Shown: one piece after another, positions 9,893 through 21,100 of the stretch
Position numbering within the stretch: the stretch's first letter is position 1
Layout: each line of letters starts with the position of its first letter
Assembly: GCA_022606135.1 (NCBI GenBank)
Contig: JABYQN010000011.1
Location: 992,001-1,056,000 of the forward strand
Reading direction: 5' to 3'
Source of the DNA: Fomes fomentarius
Taxonomy: Eukaryota; Basidiomycota; Agaricomycetes; Polyporales; Polyporaceae
Length of the DNA stretch: 64,000 bases
Translations under genes and position numbers: made by a program
The notes under the pieces: generated by a model
The model's database searches: none
Told to the model about the DNA's origin: nothing
The model's input: the letters and a program-made list of their open reading frames with translations, nothing else

Positions 9893-12800
9893 ATGAAGGC
9901 GAACTACAAGGTGCGGTGTTCTCGCACAATGTCCCCCCTCAACCGCTCATTGTTCTCAGTTCTCCAATCTATGTGGGACTGTGTACAGACAAGGCAATAT
10001 AATTTTTACGCCTGATGGCAATTCCGTCCTAAGCCCTGTGGGAAACAGAGTCTCGGTCTTTGACCTCGTCAAGTGAGTTCACTTTACGGACTGACTCTCT
10101 GCGCTGCCTCACGTATCTCAGCAACAAGTCATACACGTTTCCCTTCGAGAACCGCAAGAATATTGCTGCAATCGCACTCAGCCCGGATGCGAATGTTTTG
10201 TTAAGTGTTGACGAAGGTGAGTATCTAGCTCAAGTCCTCGAGCATCCCCTTCCTATAAACTCGTGCATCTCCATGGACCCTCTCTGATTTCATGGCAGAC
10301 GGTCGCGCCCTTCTGGTGAACTTCAAGCGTGGCGCTGTGCTCCATCATTTCAATCTTCATAAGCCCGTAAATGCCATCAAGTTTTCTCCTGACGGAAAGT
10401 GCGTTGCAACCCTCTACCGATCCCCTACGTACTCAACTCACAGTAGGTCTCGATAGGTATATTGCAGTATCCCACGACTCTCAGGTGCAAGTATGGCGGA
10501 CACCGAATCATCTTGTTCGCGAGTTCGCACCTTTCAACCTACATCGCACCTACACCGGTCATCATGACGAGGTCTTGAGCATCGAATGGTCTCCGGATTC
10601 AAAGTGAGTTCGCTTCAATGATTGGCGGACAGAGACACTTATGAGAGTAGGTGCTTTATCACGACATCTCGTGACATGACAGCACGACTATTCACGCTGG
10701 ATCCCTTGGAAGGCTTCCGACCTAAGACCTTTGCGGGCCACAAGGACGCGGTACTCAATGCCTTCTTTTCAAACGATGCAAGGACGGTACGAGCTGCGTT
10801 CACCCGATGTTGACAAACAGTCTTACTCGCGCACTGCCGCAGATATACACTGTCAGTCGAGATGGTGCCGTCTTTACTTGGAAGGGGAAGGCAACAGATG
10901 ATTCGGACGATGAGTCCGAAAGTGACAGCGATGCCCCTATCGCATCTACTTCACAAGGACGCGGTCTCATCAACGAGATCCCGAACACACGCTGGGGCGT
11001 GCAAAAGCGTCACTACTTCAACCAACCCGGGACGAAGGTAGTATGCACCACATTCCATCGCGCCTCGAATTTGCTCGTTGTTGGGTTTTCAACTGGCGTC
11101 TTCGGGCTTTGGGAAATGCCCGGGTTCACAAACATCCACACGCTGAGCATATCACAAGAGAAAATTTCGTCAGTCGCCATCAACCCTTCTGGGGAGTGGC
11201 TAGCCTTCGGTGCGAAGAAGCTCGGGCAGCTCCTAGTGTGGGAGTGGCAGTCCGAGTCCTACGTGCTCAAACAGCAGGGTCACTTCTTCGACATGAACAC
11301 GCTGGCATACTCATCTGATGGACAGCACATCGCTACTGGCGGAGACGACGGGAAGGTCAAGGTCTGGAACACCACGTCAGGTTTTTGCTTCGTGACATTT
11401 TCCGAGCACTCCGCAGCTGTATCCTCTGTGGAGTTCGCGAAGCAGGGGCAGGTCCTGTTCACCGCATCTCTGGACGGTACTGTTCGCGCATTAGACCTCA
11501 TCCGCTATCGTAACTTCCGCATATTCACCTCACCAACACCCGTGCAATTTTCGTGTCTGGCGGTAGATCCAAGCGGTGAAGTCGTTGCGGCCGGTTCAAC
11601 AGACTCATTTGAGGTCTTCCTGTGGTCCGTGCAGACGGGGAAGCTTCTTGACGTGCTCACAGGACACGAGGGACCGATGAGCTCGCTTGCATTCTCTCCT
11701 ACGGGTAACCTTCTCGCGAGCGGGTCCTGGGATAAGACCGTGCGCGTATGGACAGTGTTTGGGCGCTCGCATGCAGTAGAGCCGTTCCAGCTCAGCGCGG
11801 ACGTTCTTGCAGTCGCCTTCCGCCCCGACGGGAAGGAGCTCGCTGCTGCGAGCCTCGACGGCCAAGTCATGTTCTTCGACGTCAATCTCGGTAAACAGGT
11901 GAACCTCATCGACGGACGGCGCGACATCTCGGGGGGCCGGAAGGCCGACGACCGCGTGACAGCGGCGAACAGTGCGTCTGGCAAGGCGTTCAACAGTCTC
12001 GCATATACCGCCGATGGGCAGTGCGTCATCGCGGGCGGGAATAGCAAATACGTCGTCATCTACGACGTGCGCGAGGGCGTGATGGTGAAGAAGTTCCAAA
12101 TCTCGCAGAACCTCAGCCTCGATGGCACGGAGGAGTTCCTCGACAGCCGCAAGGTGACCGAGGCGGGCAACATAGACCTCATCGATGACCGCGGGGACGA
12201 GAGCGACCTCGAGGACCGGATGGACACGACCATGCCTGGGGCCCAGCATGGCGACCTGTCGAAACGGAAGTACCGACAAGAAGCCCGGACGAAGTGCGTC
12301 AGGTTCTCTCCTACAGGAAGGGCGTGGGCGGCAGCGTCGACAGAGGGGCTGCTGATCTACTCGGTGGACGAGAGCATCGCGTTCGACCCGTTCGACCTGG
12401 ACATCGACCTGACGCCGCAGTCGTTGCTCGCAACCCTGGGACAGCGCGAGTACCTGAAAGCGCTCGTGATGGCCTTCCGCCTCAACGAGAAGCCGCTCGT
12501 GCAGAAGGTGTACGAGAGCGTGCCACGAGCGGACATTCGCCTGATCGCGCGCGGGCTGCCACTCGTGTACGTCGGTCCGCTGGTGCGCTTCGTCGCGGAG
12601 CATATGGAGCGCAGCCCGCATGTGGAGTTCGACTTGCTATGGGCTAGTGCGCTGCTTGGGGCACATGGGCGGCATCTGAGGGACAGGGCGGGCGAGTACG
12701 CGAGCGTGCTGAGGGCGCTGCAGAAGGGCTTGACGGATTTCGAGCAGTTGATCTCGCGATTGTGAGTGCCGTTAGTCGCTCGTCGGTGACTTAGCTGAAC

Positions 12801-12933
12801 CGCGTTTCATAGGTGCGAGGACAATAGTTCGACACTGGCATACCTCATCGATCAGCTCAAGGTCAAACATTCGCAGGATGCCGACATTGAGATGGATGAC
12901 TCCAGCGCTAGGCAAGCTGTCGCCGCCCTTTAA
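9893..12933 (+). CDS. PWP2: Periodic tryptophan protein 2, U3 snoRNP (UTP-B) subunit
   Basis: A WD40-repeat scaffold of the small-subunit processome, acting in the nucleolus in early 18S pre-rRNA processing. The start exon is the six codons MKANYK (9893-9910). A 49-base intron joins it to FSNLCGTVYRQGN, the conserved Pwp2 N-terminus. Five to six introns lie in the first kilobase, then one very long exon (about 10844-12763), then a last exon ending LIDQLKVKHSQ...AVAAL. WD repeats are clear: AIALSPDANVLLSVDE, AIKFSPDGKYIAVSHDSQVQ, SIEWSPDSKCFITTSRDMTA, AYSSDGQHIATGGDDGKVKV and SLAFSPTGNLLASGSWDKTV. An acidic Asp/Ser insert sits after GAVFTWKGK. The C-terminal Utp12-like helical region begins around DIDLTPQSLLATL. 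Estimated length is about 890 residues, close to the yeast protein. No defect was seen. Confidence 0.93.
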
Positions 12934-13361
12934 CAAGTACTTATGGGCAGGCATTGTGCTCGGTAAGGGTCCTGATGTCTTGTCTCGGCCTCATAGAACG
13001 ACTGAATCAAGCAGGTTCTAGTTGTAAAAGTAATCTATCATTACTCTTACGTGTCATGTGATGCGCATGATATGCGAATTGCGCAAGTTATCGAGGGATA
13101 ATTGCACATTATCGACTCTTTGCCTCACTATGACCTCTGAGTTTTGGGTTGACAATGGCTGGTTAGCCGTCGTACTCTCCAGTCCTTTGCTGGCCGGAGG
13201 CCGCTCTGACATTCTTGAGGCTCCCGCATACCGCATCGCCTTTGGGTACAGTACATATCGACCTTCGCTATCGCTCTTTCTTATCCTCGGGCCGTGAGCA
13301 CCAGACGGTTCGGCTTCATATACAATACCAATCTCACGTTCTTCCTCCCCCATTGCTCGTG
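12934..13361. other. Intergenic, no gene recognised
   Basis: A short spacer between PWP2 and the dead DUF4419 copy. Nothing beyond short open frames. Confidence 0.5.
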
Positions 13362-13710
13362 ATGCCCGTCACTTTCAATGTATGGGCCCTTCCGGCGTTA
13401 TCAGAGTTCAAGTCGTGGAAGAAGCGGGACGCTAACCGCACGCGAGCCTCACGATCAACGTTGCGGCGAACTGCTGCAGCCGTCTCTGAAGGAGCCTTCG
13501 GACCACATGATTCCGTTCGCGAATGGCTTCGTGTACACAGTTATCCAGGCGTATGACCTTCACCTTCGCATCCGATCAGACGTCTTTTCACTTTGCAGGC
13601 ATCCAGAGACTCATGTGATACTGACCTTCGCCATAGGCCGGACGATGTCTAGCTGGCTATTCAGACGGACAGGAAGTCTGTCTGCTCTGTCATGTTGCTG
13701 TCCAGTCTGA
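13362..13710 (+). pseudogene. DUF4419 N-terminal relic (copy C, opposite strand)
   Basis: It begins with the family start MPVTFNV, as in copies A and B, but the frame is lost within about 140 bases. A different frame then gives the conserved IPFANGFVYTVIQAY...LHLRIR. In A the donor after that motif reads CATCCG|GTGTG; here it reads CATCCGATCAG, so the donor is gone. After a CCATAG acceptor the next motif reads PDDV-stop-LAIQ, with TAG at 13650-13652 where A and B have Trp. Nothing recognisable follows. Three independent lesions and truncation make this a clear relic. Confidence 0.8.
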
Positions 13711-16661
13711 ATTGCATATCTTGTCTCACCCACAGGTCCCATAGGTGTACAATGTCGTGCTCGAAATAAGGATACCTTAGAATGATCAAAAAAAAGATGT
13801 CCAGTCTGAAAGAGCGTTCGTAATCAGTCGCTCCTAGCTGACTGCCTCAAAAATAACACGCAGGTTCCCTCGAAGGCAAGAAGTCCGACCGGGAAGAGAT
13901 CTACGCCTCTACTGTCCATACGACTTTGGCAAGAAACGTCTGCGTGGGCCGAGATGCTCCGACAGTATACTACACCCTGCGAAGTGTCATTGCGTGAGAA
14001 AAAGAGAGGTATACGTGACACTGGCCCATTCACCATCTCACCCAGCAGACTCGCCGGAGTCATGGGCTTAGGCAAAGCTAGGTGATAGCTAGTATGAGAT
14101 TGAAAGGAGGAAAGGATGGAGCCGCCTGACAGAATGGGAGGTCGAAGAACCAGGAACCTCAGACGTACTCGGCTAACAGCGAGGTCACGATGAGAGTCAG
14201 ATCAAGACAACCAACCAGATGCTGTTACTTGCCTTATCCGTCGCATTATCCTCTCGAACAGTTGTGGGAATAGCAACCAAAGAGGAAAAAGTTCGGTGGT
14301 GACTGGGAGCGAGGTGAGCCTAGACTCAACTCCAGTGGTTGCGGCAACCGACGTGAAGGACGACACAAGTGACCAAAACGGTCGAAGCGCAGACAGACTT
14401 GAGGCTTGAGACTGTCAGTGGCAGCCGAGTTTAAGGTGAACCTATTGTGTATAACGCCTAGAGGAGGGCCAACGACACTGCGCACCTTCTGCATCGGCTG
14501 CTGTCTCGACGGCTGCTGGTACATGATATCTGTAGATCCTAGGCAGAATACTTAGGGCGAAGGCAACTTATGAGGAGAACTTGCCGAGTTCCTGAACGAC
14601 CTGCAGACCGGTAGTTGTTGAATGTGATAAAAGTGAGGCTAGGGATAACAGGTTACTAGCTGGTAGCTGGTGAAAGTACACATTGTCCCGGTTGTTTGAC
14701 ACCCGGCGATGTCGACTCAACCTATCCTCCGGGGGTAGAAGCTTGGAAGGGTCCGGCTGTTCCACTGTCTGCGACCTTACACATACGTCGGACATTGAAA
14801 GTAACCACCAAAACACTCGATCGATCACAAACTTGTACAGACGGTACATTGAACCGGTGACATAGTAGTCCAGAACACCCTCACACGAGCCCAGAGGTGT
14901 TCTGTGGAATATCCGTGAGTTGCTTGTCATGTATGCAGACGATAAAGAGAAACGGTGTACCACTGAATGTGCCAGTGAACATCACAGATGTGAACGTGCA
15001 GGTCATTCTTGCGGATGAAGGCTACTATGTGGCGGAAGGTACGTACACGTTAGCGCCGTATGATGCAGATGAATCGAACGAGTTGGTGTTCGCAGTGCTT
15101 CCAAGTCACCACAGCGTGCGACCAGTGGAGAGCATTGGAGAACCCTGCCTCATCCGATGTCCAAGATGTGAACGGGCGTACCTGCACTGCAAGATCCATA
15201 TGAACCCATTCCCAGCTGGCCCTGCCGGCAGCTGGGAGTGCAAGTCGAGCCCCGCCGCGACGTGAATATCGGCGAGGGAGATGTGAGCTGGGAGACGTGT
15301 CATTTAACACGATGCAGAGGGAAAATAGGGTAAAGACAGAGGGACGACAGAGGGACGACTAGGATTGGAGAAGATGAAGATGGGTTCAACGGATGTATCG
15401 TCTTTTTGTACGGTCTCTGTAGGCGCCAGTGCAGGAGAGCAGCCGCAGCACAATGTCTGCGGTAGTGCCGCAGCGTGCTGCAGCCATGAAGAAACTCTCT
15501 TTACCGCAGCTTGGTGGAGGGGCTGGCCACCGTGGGCTCTTTCGTCTAAGTGTGAAAGACCCACAGCACGAGAAGACGAGTGGGGATCTAAGGAAGGACA
15601 TCATGCTGCCACACGGTATAGGATGACGCTGCGGTAGGCAAATCACACTCACGGGCGATGGAAGCACCTGTGCTGCAGCAATACGGAGACTCGGAGAAGG
15701 TCTCAGCCTCTACCGCTTCGGGATACTCAGTAATCGTCGTGCCTTCATCACCCACGCACACATGTACAGCGATATCTGCATGCAACAGTACATACGAAAC
15801 CAGGCGCCACAACAGCCAACGAAACTAGAGCGCAAGAAGTGCAATCAAGATTTGGCTTGCGTACGGATACGAATATCGTGAATGAACAACAGCGAGAGAG
15901 AACTTACTTGTACCTGGTCCTTCGCTGCAAACCCTTTCATTCATCGTTATTTTTGAAGAGTCGCAGGACCTCGTGAAGTTCATATCTTGTTTTGCTCCCT
16001 TTTTATTACAATAATGGCCTCTAGTAGGACGCCACAGAGGCACTGCCAATGGTGGGCACCAGCTACCATGCCAGCGCCTCAGGGGGACTCATATTGTCTC
16101 CTTAGAAATGCCGCACACATGGAATCGGCAAAGATACTTGCACAGCAATACAACTACCGAGCTTCATGCGTAGCAACAATGTTGTCCACGGACTTCTCTC
16201 GGCCTCCATGTGAATGAGCATTGAATAGCATGCCTCATGTCATCCGAGAACATTTGCCTAGAAGGATGCTCGCGTCTTATGGTCTTACAGATTATCATAT
16301 TCCCCTGTCACCAAACGAAATGGGGTCAGACACAACGTGAAACCATCGCAAATGCCCATGAAATGAGGCACAATGCACATGCCGCCAATGTCGCCGGAAC
16401 CCCATCGGTCGACGCACCAGGGTGACTGCAATAGTGCGCCCGGCAGCGGTCTCTATATATGCGGTAGAGGCTAGGAAAGACTCAAGCTTCCGTGGCCTTC
16501 CAACTCGGTAGGACGGGGTTATGCACGTTCGTGAATCTTCCATTTTGTATGTTCATGCCGAGTCATTACTTTAGCTCGTAAACGTAAACAGCGTCATGAC
16601 CAGTCCATAGTAAGCGAGGAGCGCAAAGCTCCGCCTCTCAGCCCATAGACGTACCAGAGCC
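13711..16661. other. Gene-poor 3 kb block between duplicated genes
   Basis: No domain was recognised. The best open frame is 14897-15265 plus (122 codons). It includes VPLNVPVNITDVNVQVILAD and a Tyr-rich continuation, which could be an orphan exon or relic, but it has no supporting splice pattern or match that I know. On the minus strand around 15590-15810 a stretch with TITEYPEAVEAETFSES is also open. A small palindrome CTGCGG-N5-CCGCAG lies near 15459. The block is otherwise featureless and probably consists of degraded sequence. Confidence 0.4.
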
Positions 16662-17841
16662 CTACTCGTAGCGGTAGCACAGATACCCGCCCATAGGGTC
16701 CATCAGCTCTCTCATCTCCTTCGGCTGGCCCAGCACGCCCCAGTTGATGACCGTGTCAAGCGTAACCTCATCCGTGTCCGGGGCATACCCAAACGTCTGC
16801 GTGCCATTGAGCGCGTTCCTGCGGGTCACCGGGTCGATATCCTGCCACAGCGCGTACACCCTATCGATCTGTCCATGGTGCAAATAGAACACGGGGTCTC
16901 CGGGGCTCGCATAGAAGTCTTCCATCGTCCTTCCCACCGCGACGTGGATTCCGCCATGGGGGCCAAAGTTGTCGACGTCGGTCGGGTACGAAGTGAGGTT
17001 GCCCTGGAACTCGATGATACTGCTCGCGTTCATCAACTGGTCGACGATGCCTTGGTTTGCGTACCGCATCGCGACAGGGTTGTTGAGGTCGCGCGTCAGG
17101 CAGTGTGGGTTGTGCGCCTGCCAGTTCGGCGGGTAGATGTTCTGGAAGGAGATGGAGTCGGCGAACGGCCCAAGGTTGACAGTGTGGTTGACAAAGGGCC
17201 CGCTCTTCACACATCCTCCACCGGTGCCCTTCGGTAGGGTGATAGTCGGGGTAACGGAGTACGGCCCCTGGTTTGGGTCGTACTCGCCATCTCCGGAGAG
17301 CGAGGTGTCGCTCCCGTCGAAGAGAGGGCTGCCTGCAAGGTCTGCTACCCAGAGCGGCCAGTTCATGTACCTGGAGTGTGTGCGGTTAGCGATGCGTTGA
17401 TCTGTCAGAGTAGGACACTCACGGTTGTGCGCCAGTGTAGCCGCACTCAGTCTTCAGCATCGTCTCGTAGAGATGTACGAATCCACGATGCCAGATGAGG
17501 AATGTGCCGCTGGTGTGGATAGAGAGCGTCTGGTTGATGTGAACCGCGACGAAGTCGTCATAGAGGGTCTTCGCGCCTGGAACCTCTTCTGGGTCGATCC
17601 GTGATGGTAAACTTGTGATGCACTGCACGGCCGCGATGTAGTTGAGACGCTCGTCCTTCGTCATGGAACCCCTACAGACGTATGAGCTCGGGCGGCAGCA
17701 TTTTGTATGCACGACTCACCATTCCTTGCGGACATCGGCCGTTTCGTGTGTACATTTGCTGGTAGGAGGGACCGCAGCGCCGAGAGCGAGAGGGACGAGC
17801 AAGCACGCGGAAGATAGTACGGCGAGAGATTTTGAGAGCAT
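16662..17841 (-). CDS. Short secreted tyrosinase-family type 3 copper protein
   Basis: An oxidoreductase of the tyrosinase/polyphenol oxidase family acting on phenols. The exons 17841-17720, 17671-17423 and 17370-16662 sum to 1080 bases (359 residues). The N-terminus is a classic signal peptide: MLSKSLAVLSSACLLVPLAL followed by GAAVPP. The CuA site shows the first His in FVAVHINQT, the second in SIHTSGTF and the third in IWHRGFVHLYE. The CuB site shows FGPHGGIHVAVG and DPVFYLHHGQIDRVYALWQ. The Cys of the Cys-X-His thioether seen in classical fungal tyrosinases is absent, because the residues before the second CuA His are Ser-Ile. There is no long C-terminal lid domain; the protein ends shortly after GGYLCYRYE. 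This fits the short secreted group, in which methoxyphenol or diphenol activity has been reported (family knowledge). The substrate here is unknown. Confidence 0.9.
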
Positions 17842-19092
17842 CGTGAATACAATATGCGATGAGGGAAAGACCAAGGGACCAGTATCGAAAACGAAGACCG
17901 AGAGATAGTTGACCGGTTCCCGCTGTCCAAGTAGGTCGGACGGTGCGGTTTTTATACCTCCCTGCCAAAAGTCCAGAGCGTCAATGCGCGCAGAGATGGA
18001 GACCAGTTCTGCGATCTAGGTAAGGTGAACATCCGACTGAGACGAAGCCGACGCTTCCAATCAAAGCGATGAACGGCTTCCTCGAATCCGTGGCCCACGG
18101 CATGACAGAAACAATCCAACGGGTTACCTCTGACGTACACGATGATGCTGCCCAATACCTCATTTTGACTCTTCGATCCCAACACCTTGCCAAGTTGCTG
18201 GCGCTAGCGTTGCCACTGTCTCAGGCTGTGTTAACGCTTCGCTCTATCGCCTTCGCCATGCTTCCCCTATGCACGCCGGTCGGAGTCCTCGGGTTACATA
18301 ACATAAGCTACTCGGCAGCTCCTGCCAAGGATGGGCGAGACGGGCACGATCGAGCTCCTCCTTGCAGGTAGCAGCCGACAGTGAACATACTTAGTTGCTC
18401 CAGTGAACCGATGGGCCGCCGCGCTACTTGGTAGAATCATGTCACTTCGATCAAAGAGAATGGTAATGACGCTTCAACGTCACCACCACTGGGAGAGCAG
18501 CGGTGAACATGCGGTGGTCATTTGTTGCGTCGTTCGCACCCGCCTAGCACCCGCTGAGCAGAATCGTCAGGGTGCTGCTGGTAGTTTACGGTGAGCGGAG
18601 GGTCAACAGACGAAGAAACATAAGATGACTTGCTGAAACTTCATGCGCGAATTTTAGTAGCTCGATGCGTTCCGCTACCGTCCAAGACCCTCCAGGTGGC
18701 GTTGCAACACGACAATGAGAAGCGGGACCAACGCGCCAGTAGTCCCTCCATTTGCTGACCTAAGCGGCTTCCTCTGCCGTCGCCAACCAGACGGTGGCGG
18801 AGCCCAGTCCCCAAGCGAGATTGCCGAAGCGCCCGCAGTGAAGTAGACCTAGGATCACACTGAGTCACTGTACCCAACCCCTGCTATGAAGCATGCCGCA
18901 GCGATGAAGACACCCCGGCTCTGCAGCCTATCCGACGCATAGCTTTTCAAGCACAGAACTAGGCCAGCTATCGCATATGGCGGGACTGTTAGCAACTGCG
19001 CACAAGCATCCGCTAAGAATGCGGTGAGCTGGGATCAACTGGACTAATCAAGAGGTATCTTTCGCTCACTTGACCTTAAGTTGGTGAGTTTG
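17842..19092. other. Tyrosinase upstream region, no further gene
   Basis: The first few hundred bases upstream of the tyrosinase start should hold its promoter. The remainder up to the duplicated block shows only short frames without conserved motifs on either strand. Confidence 0.45.
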
Positions 19093-20930
19093 TTACGTGG
19101 CACCAAGGACGTTATCTTGTTCCAACCGATGTACTGACGCTTCACTTCACTCGGATGACACTCAGATGTACCAATAGCATTTGCATAGCCTGGACCAGAG
19201 GAAAATACAAGTACACAAACCACTGTCATTATATCGTGACTGTTAAGCACGCGGAGAACGTTTATCGAGTGGCCTTCTTGTACATGAACCAGTGCGCAGA
19301 CGGGCTCACGGTATCAAGCTGTCCTCTGGCGCCGTCCTTTGACGAGAAGGAGAAGGCGACATGTCCCGCAATCATAGTGTGGGGATATTGCATCCCATCG
19401 TCGTCGATCACGACTTCTACCTCGCAGAAGCCTGCAGGTATACCACTGACATCGAGGGTGAAGTACTCCACGCCATCCAGGGTGTAGCTCTCGCACTGTC
19501 CGTATTTACCTGTGATGTATCGTTGATGAGCTGGAAGGGATGCAAAGGAGTTATAAAAGGAGGCTCACTCAGTAGCATAGTACTTGTACTTTGCATGACT
19601 TGTTCCTCCGAGGTGGCTACCTCGACCTCTTCCGGAGCGCCTTTGTGCACCCATCTCGAGAGCAACTTGGAGAACCGTTTGCTTCTTCCTGTCGAGGTCT
19701 TTCGACCTCCCTCGCTCATTTGACTTTGGGATGGAGTGCTTTCAGCGACAGACGGTGGTGGAATGGAGGGTTGTGTCGGGATCTGAGCAGGCATCTTCTG
19801 TGGGATCCACTTGCCTTCACTCGACCACACGCAGAATGCAGTGATCCACCCACTCAGGTTATCCTGTCCGCAGATCGAACCGTCGCGGTACGCGATGTGG
19901 TTCCAGAACTCGATGTCCGGTTTGCCATCGAAGGCGTCAACGAACCGACGGAGGATCGGGCGCAGCATGTCTGCCCAGACGGAGGGCTCGGGTCCGAGCT
20001 CGTAGAGGCGCCAGAGGCGGCGGTGAATGTCTTCCCAGTCCGATTTCGTCCCCTCGAGCGTGACGGATGGGATGCCGCAGGTGATGCCATCTTCGTATAT
20101 GAAGTAGCTGTGGTGCGGAGTTGGGTGAGTTTACGAGCTACTTGCGGCTCGAACAAGAGGGAGACAACATACTGCTTGAGGGTTGACATCATAACGACAG
20201 AGGATATCGTTCTGTCTTTGAGAGTGGTAGTGGTGAAATCCGGGAGTATCCACTCGACAAGCGTGCTATCTACAACCTAGATATTCATGTGTCGCTGTAA
20301 CTCAAGTTATGCAGCTTGCGTGTAGACCACTGGAACATACGTTCTCATGGATCAGAGAGGCAAATTCACGAGCCATGTGGGCGCGATCACGCCGGCTCGC
20401 TTCAGACTTGATTCGCAATGTCTTCTGGCCATCGTGTGCCACGAAGTACGAGCGCAATTCCTCGGCATGCGCCCCGACACTGGATGAGCGAGGTAGGTTA
20501 GGACAATACTGGAATCCAACTCCATGCATGTATATTCACTAGAAGCTGAGTTGAATGAGTATCGCGAGCCAAACGTCGTCTGGTCTGCAGAAGTATTGTT
20601 CAATTTGCTGTTGTTCAGATTCCGAACGTAGGGGATGAGTAACACACCGGATGCGAAGATGATGGTGCGACCCGTACGCTGTCAGCATGGCATGCACAAA
20701 ACCGTTGCTGACCGGAACGGTTCCTTCTAGCTCCTCATCGTTGACCGAACTGTCAAGAATCATCCCGACCTTAGTGCTCTGATCTTGACATGACATCTTC
20801 ACGATGTCATGAGCGCATTTGGGCTTTGGATATGGGTTGGATTTAAGCACATTGGCGTGGTGCGAAGCGACCTTGAAGGTGACCGGCATCGCAGAGGCTT
20901 AGTGGAGCGGATGAAGAGGGTGGAAGTTCT
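19093..20930. repeat. Segmental duplication, right copy
   Basis: Direct-repeat partner of the block at about 5385-7375, carrying DUF4419 copy B with both flanks. Differences are mostly substitutions and short indels, plus absence of the internal tandem unit found in copy A. Confidence 0.85.
19262..20889 (-). CDS. DUF4419-domain protein, copy B
   Basis: Paralogue of copy A, from the same segmental duplication. It starts at MPVTFKVASHHANV and keeps the same introns after HHHLRIR and after ILIQLSF. It also keeps YVGAHAEELRSYFVAHDGQ, IEFWNHIAYRDG, SGWITAFCVWSSEGKW and the C-terminal YFTLDVSGIPAGFCEVEVVI. The stop is at 19262. As in A, the frame changes between the Ser/Pro linker (about 19650-19780) and the C-terminal segment, where A(H)QRY(I/T)TGKYG resumes. 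No canonical intron of normal size fits neatly, so this junction should be treated as unresolved. Substitutions relative to A are largely conservative, and no internal stop lies in the main frames. That is consistent with two live copies. Confidence 0.75.
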
Positions 20931-21100
20931 TACGTTCACTATCCTATGGGAGCGGGACTAAGTAAAGATAACCTATCAACCTTAACTCGGAATGCACAGG
21001 CTCTTGGGCGCTTGGAATACGCAACATGATACCGGGCGTTTGACTCAAGTCCGAGCTGCACTTTTCCCTCTCCTACTAGCTCGCTGGGTTCGCGACGAAC

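Noticed and set aside
11605..12621. 338-codon minus-strand frame inside PWP2
   Set aside because: It is an antisense shadow of a conserved WD40 exon, Arg/Leu/His-rich from codon bias.
14897..15265. 122-codon plus-strand frame containing VPLNVPVNITDVNVQVILAD
   Set aside because: Possibly an orphan exon, but it does not match the DUF4419 C-terminus and no gene can be built around it.
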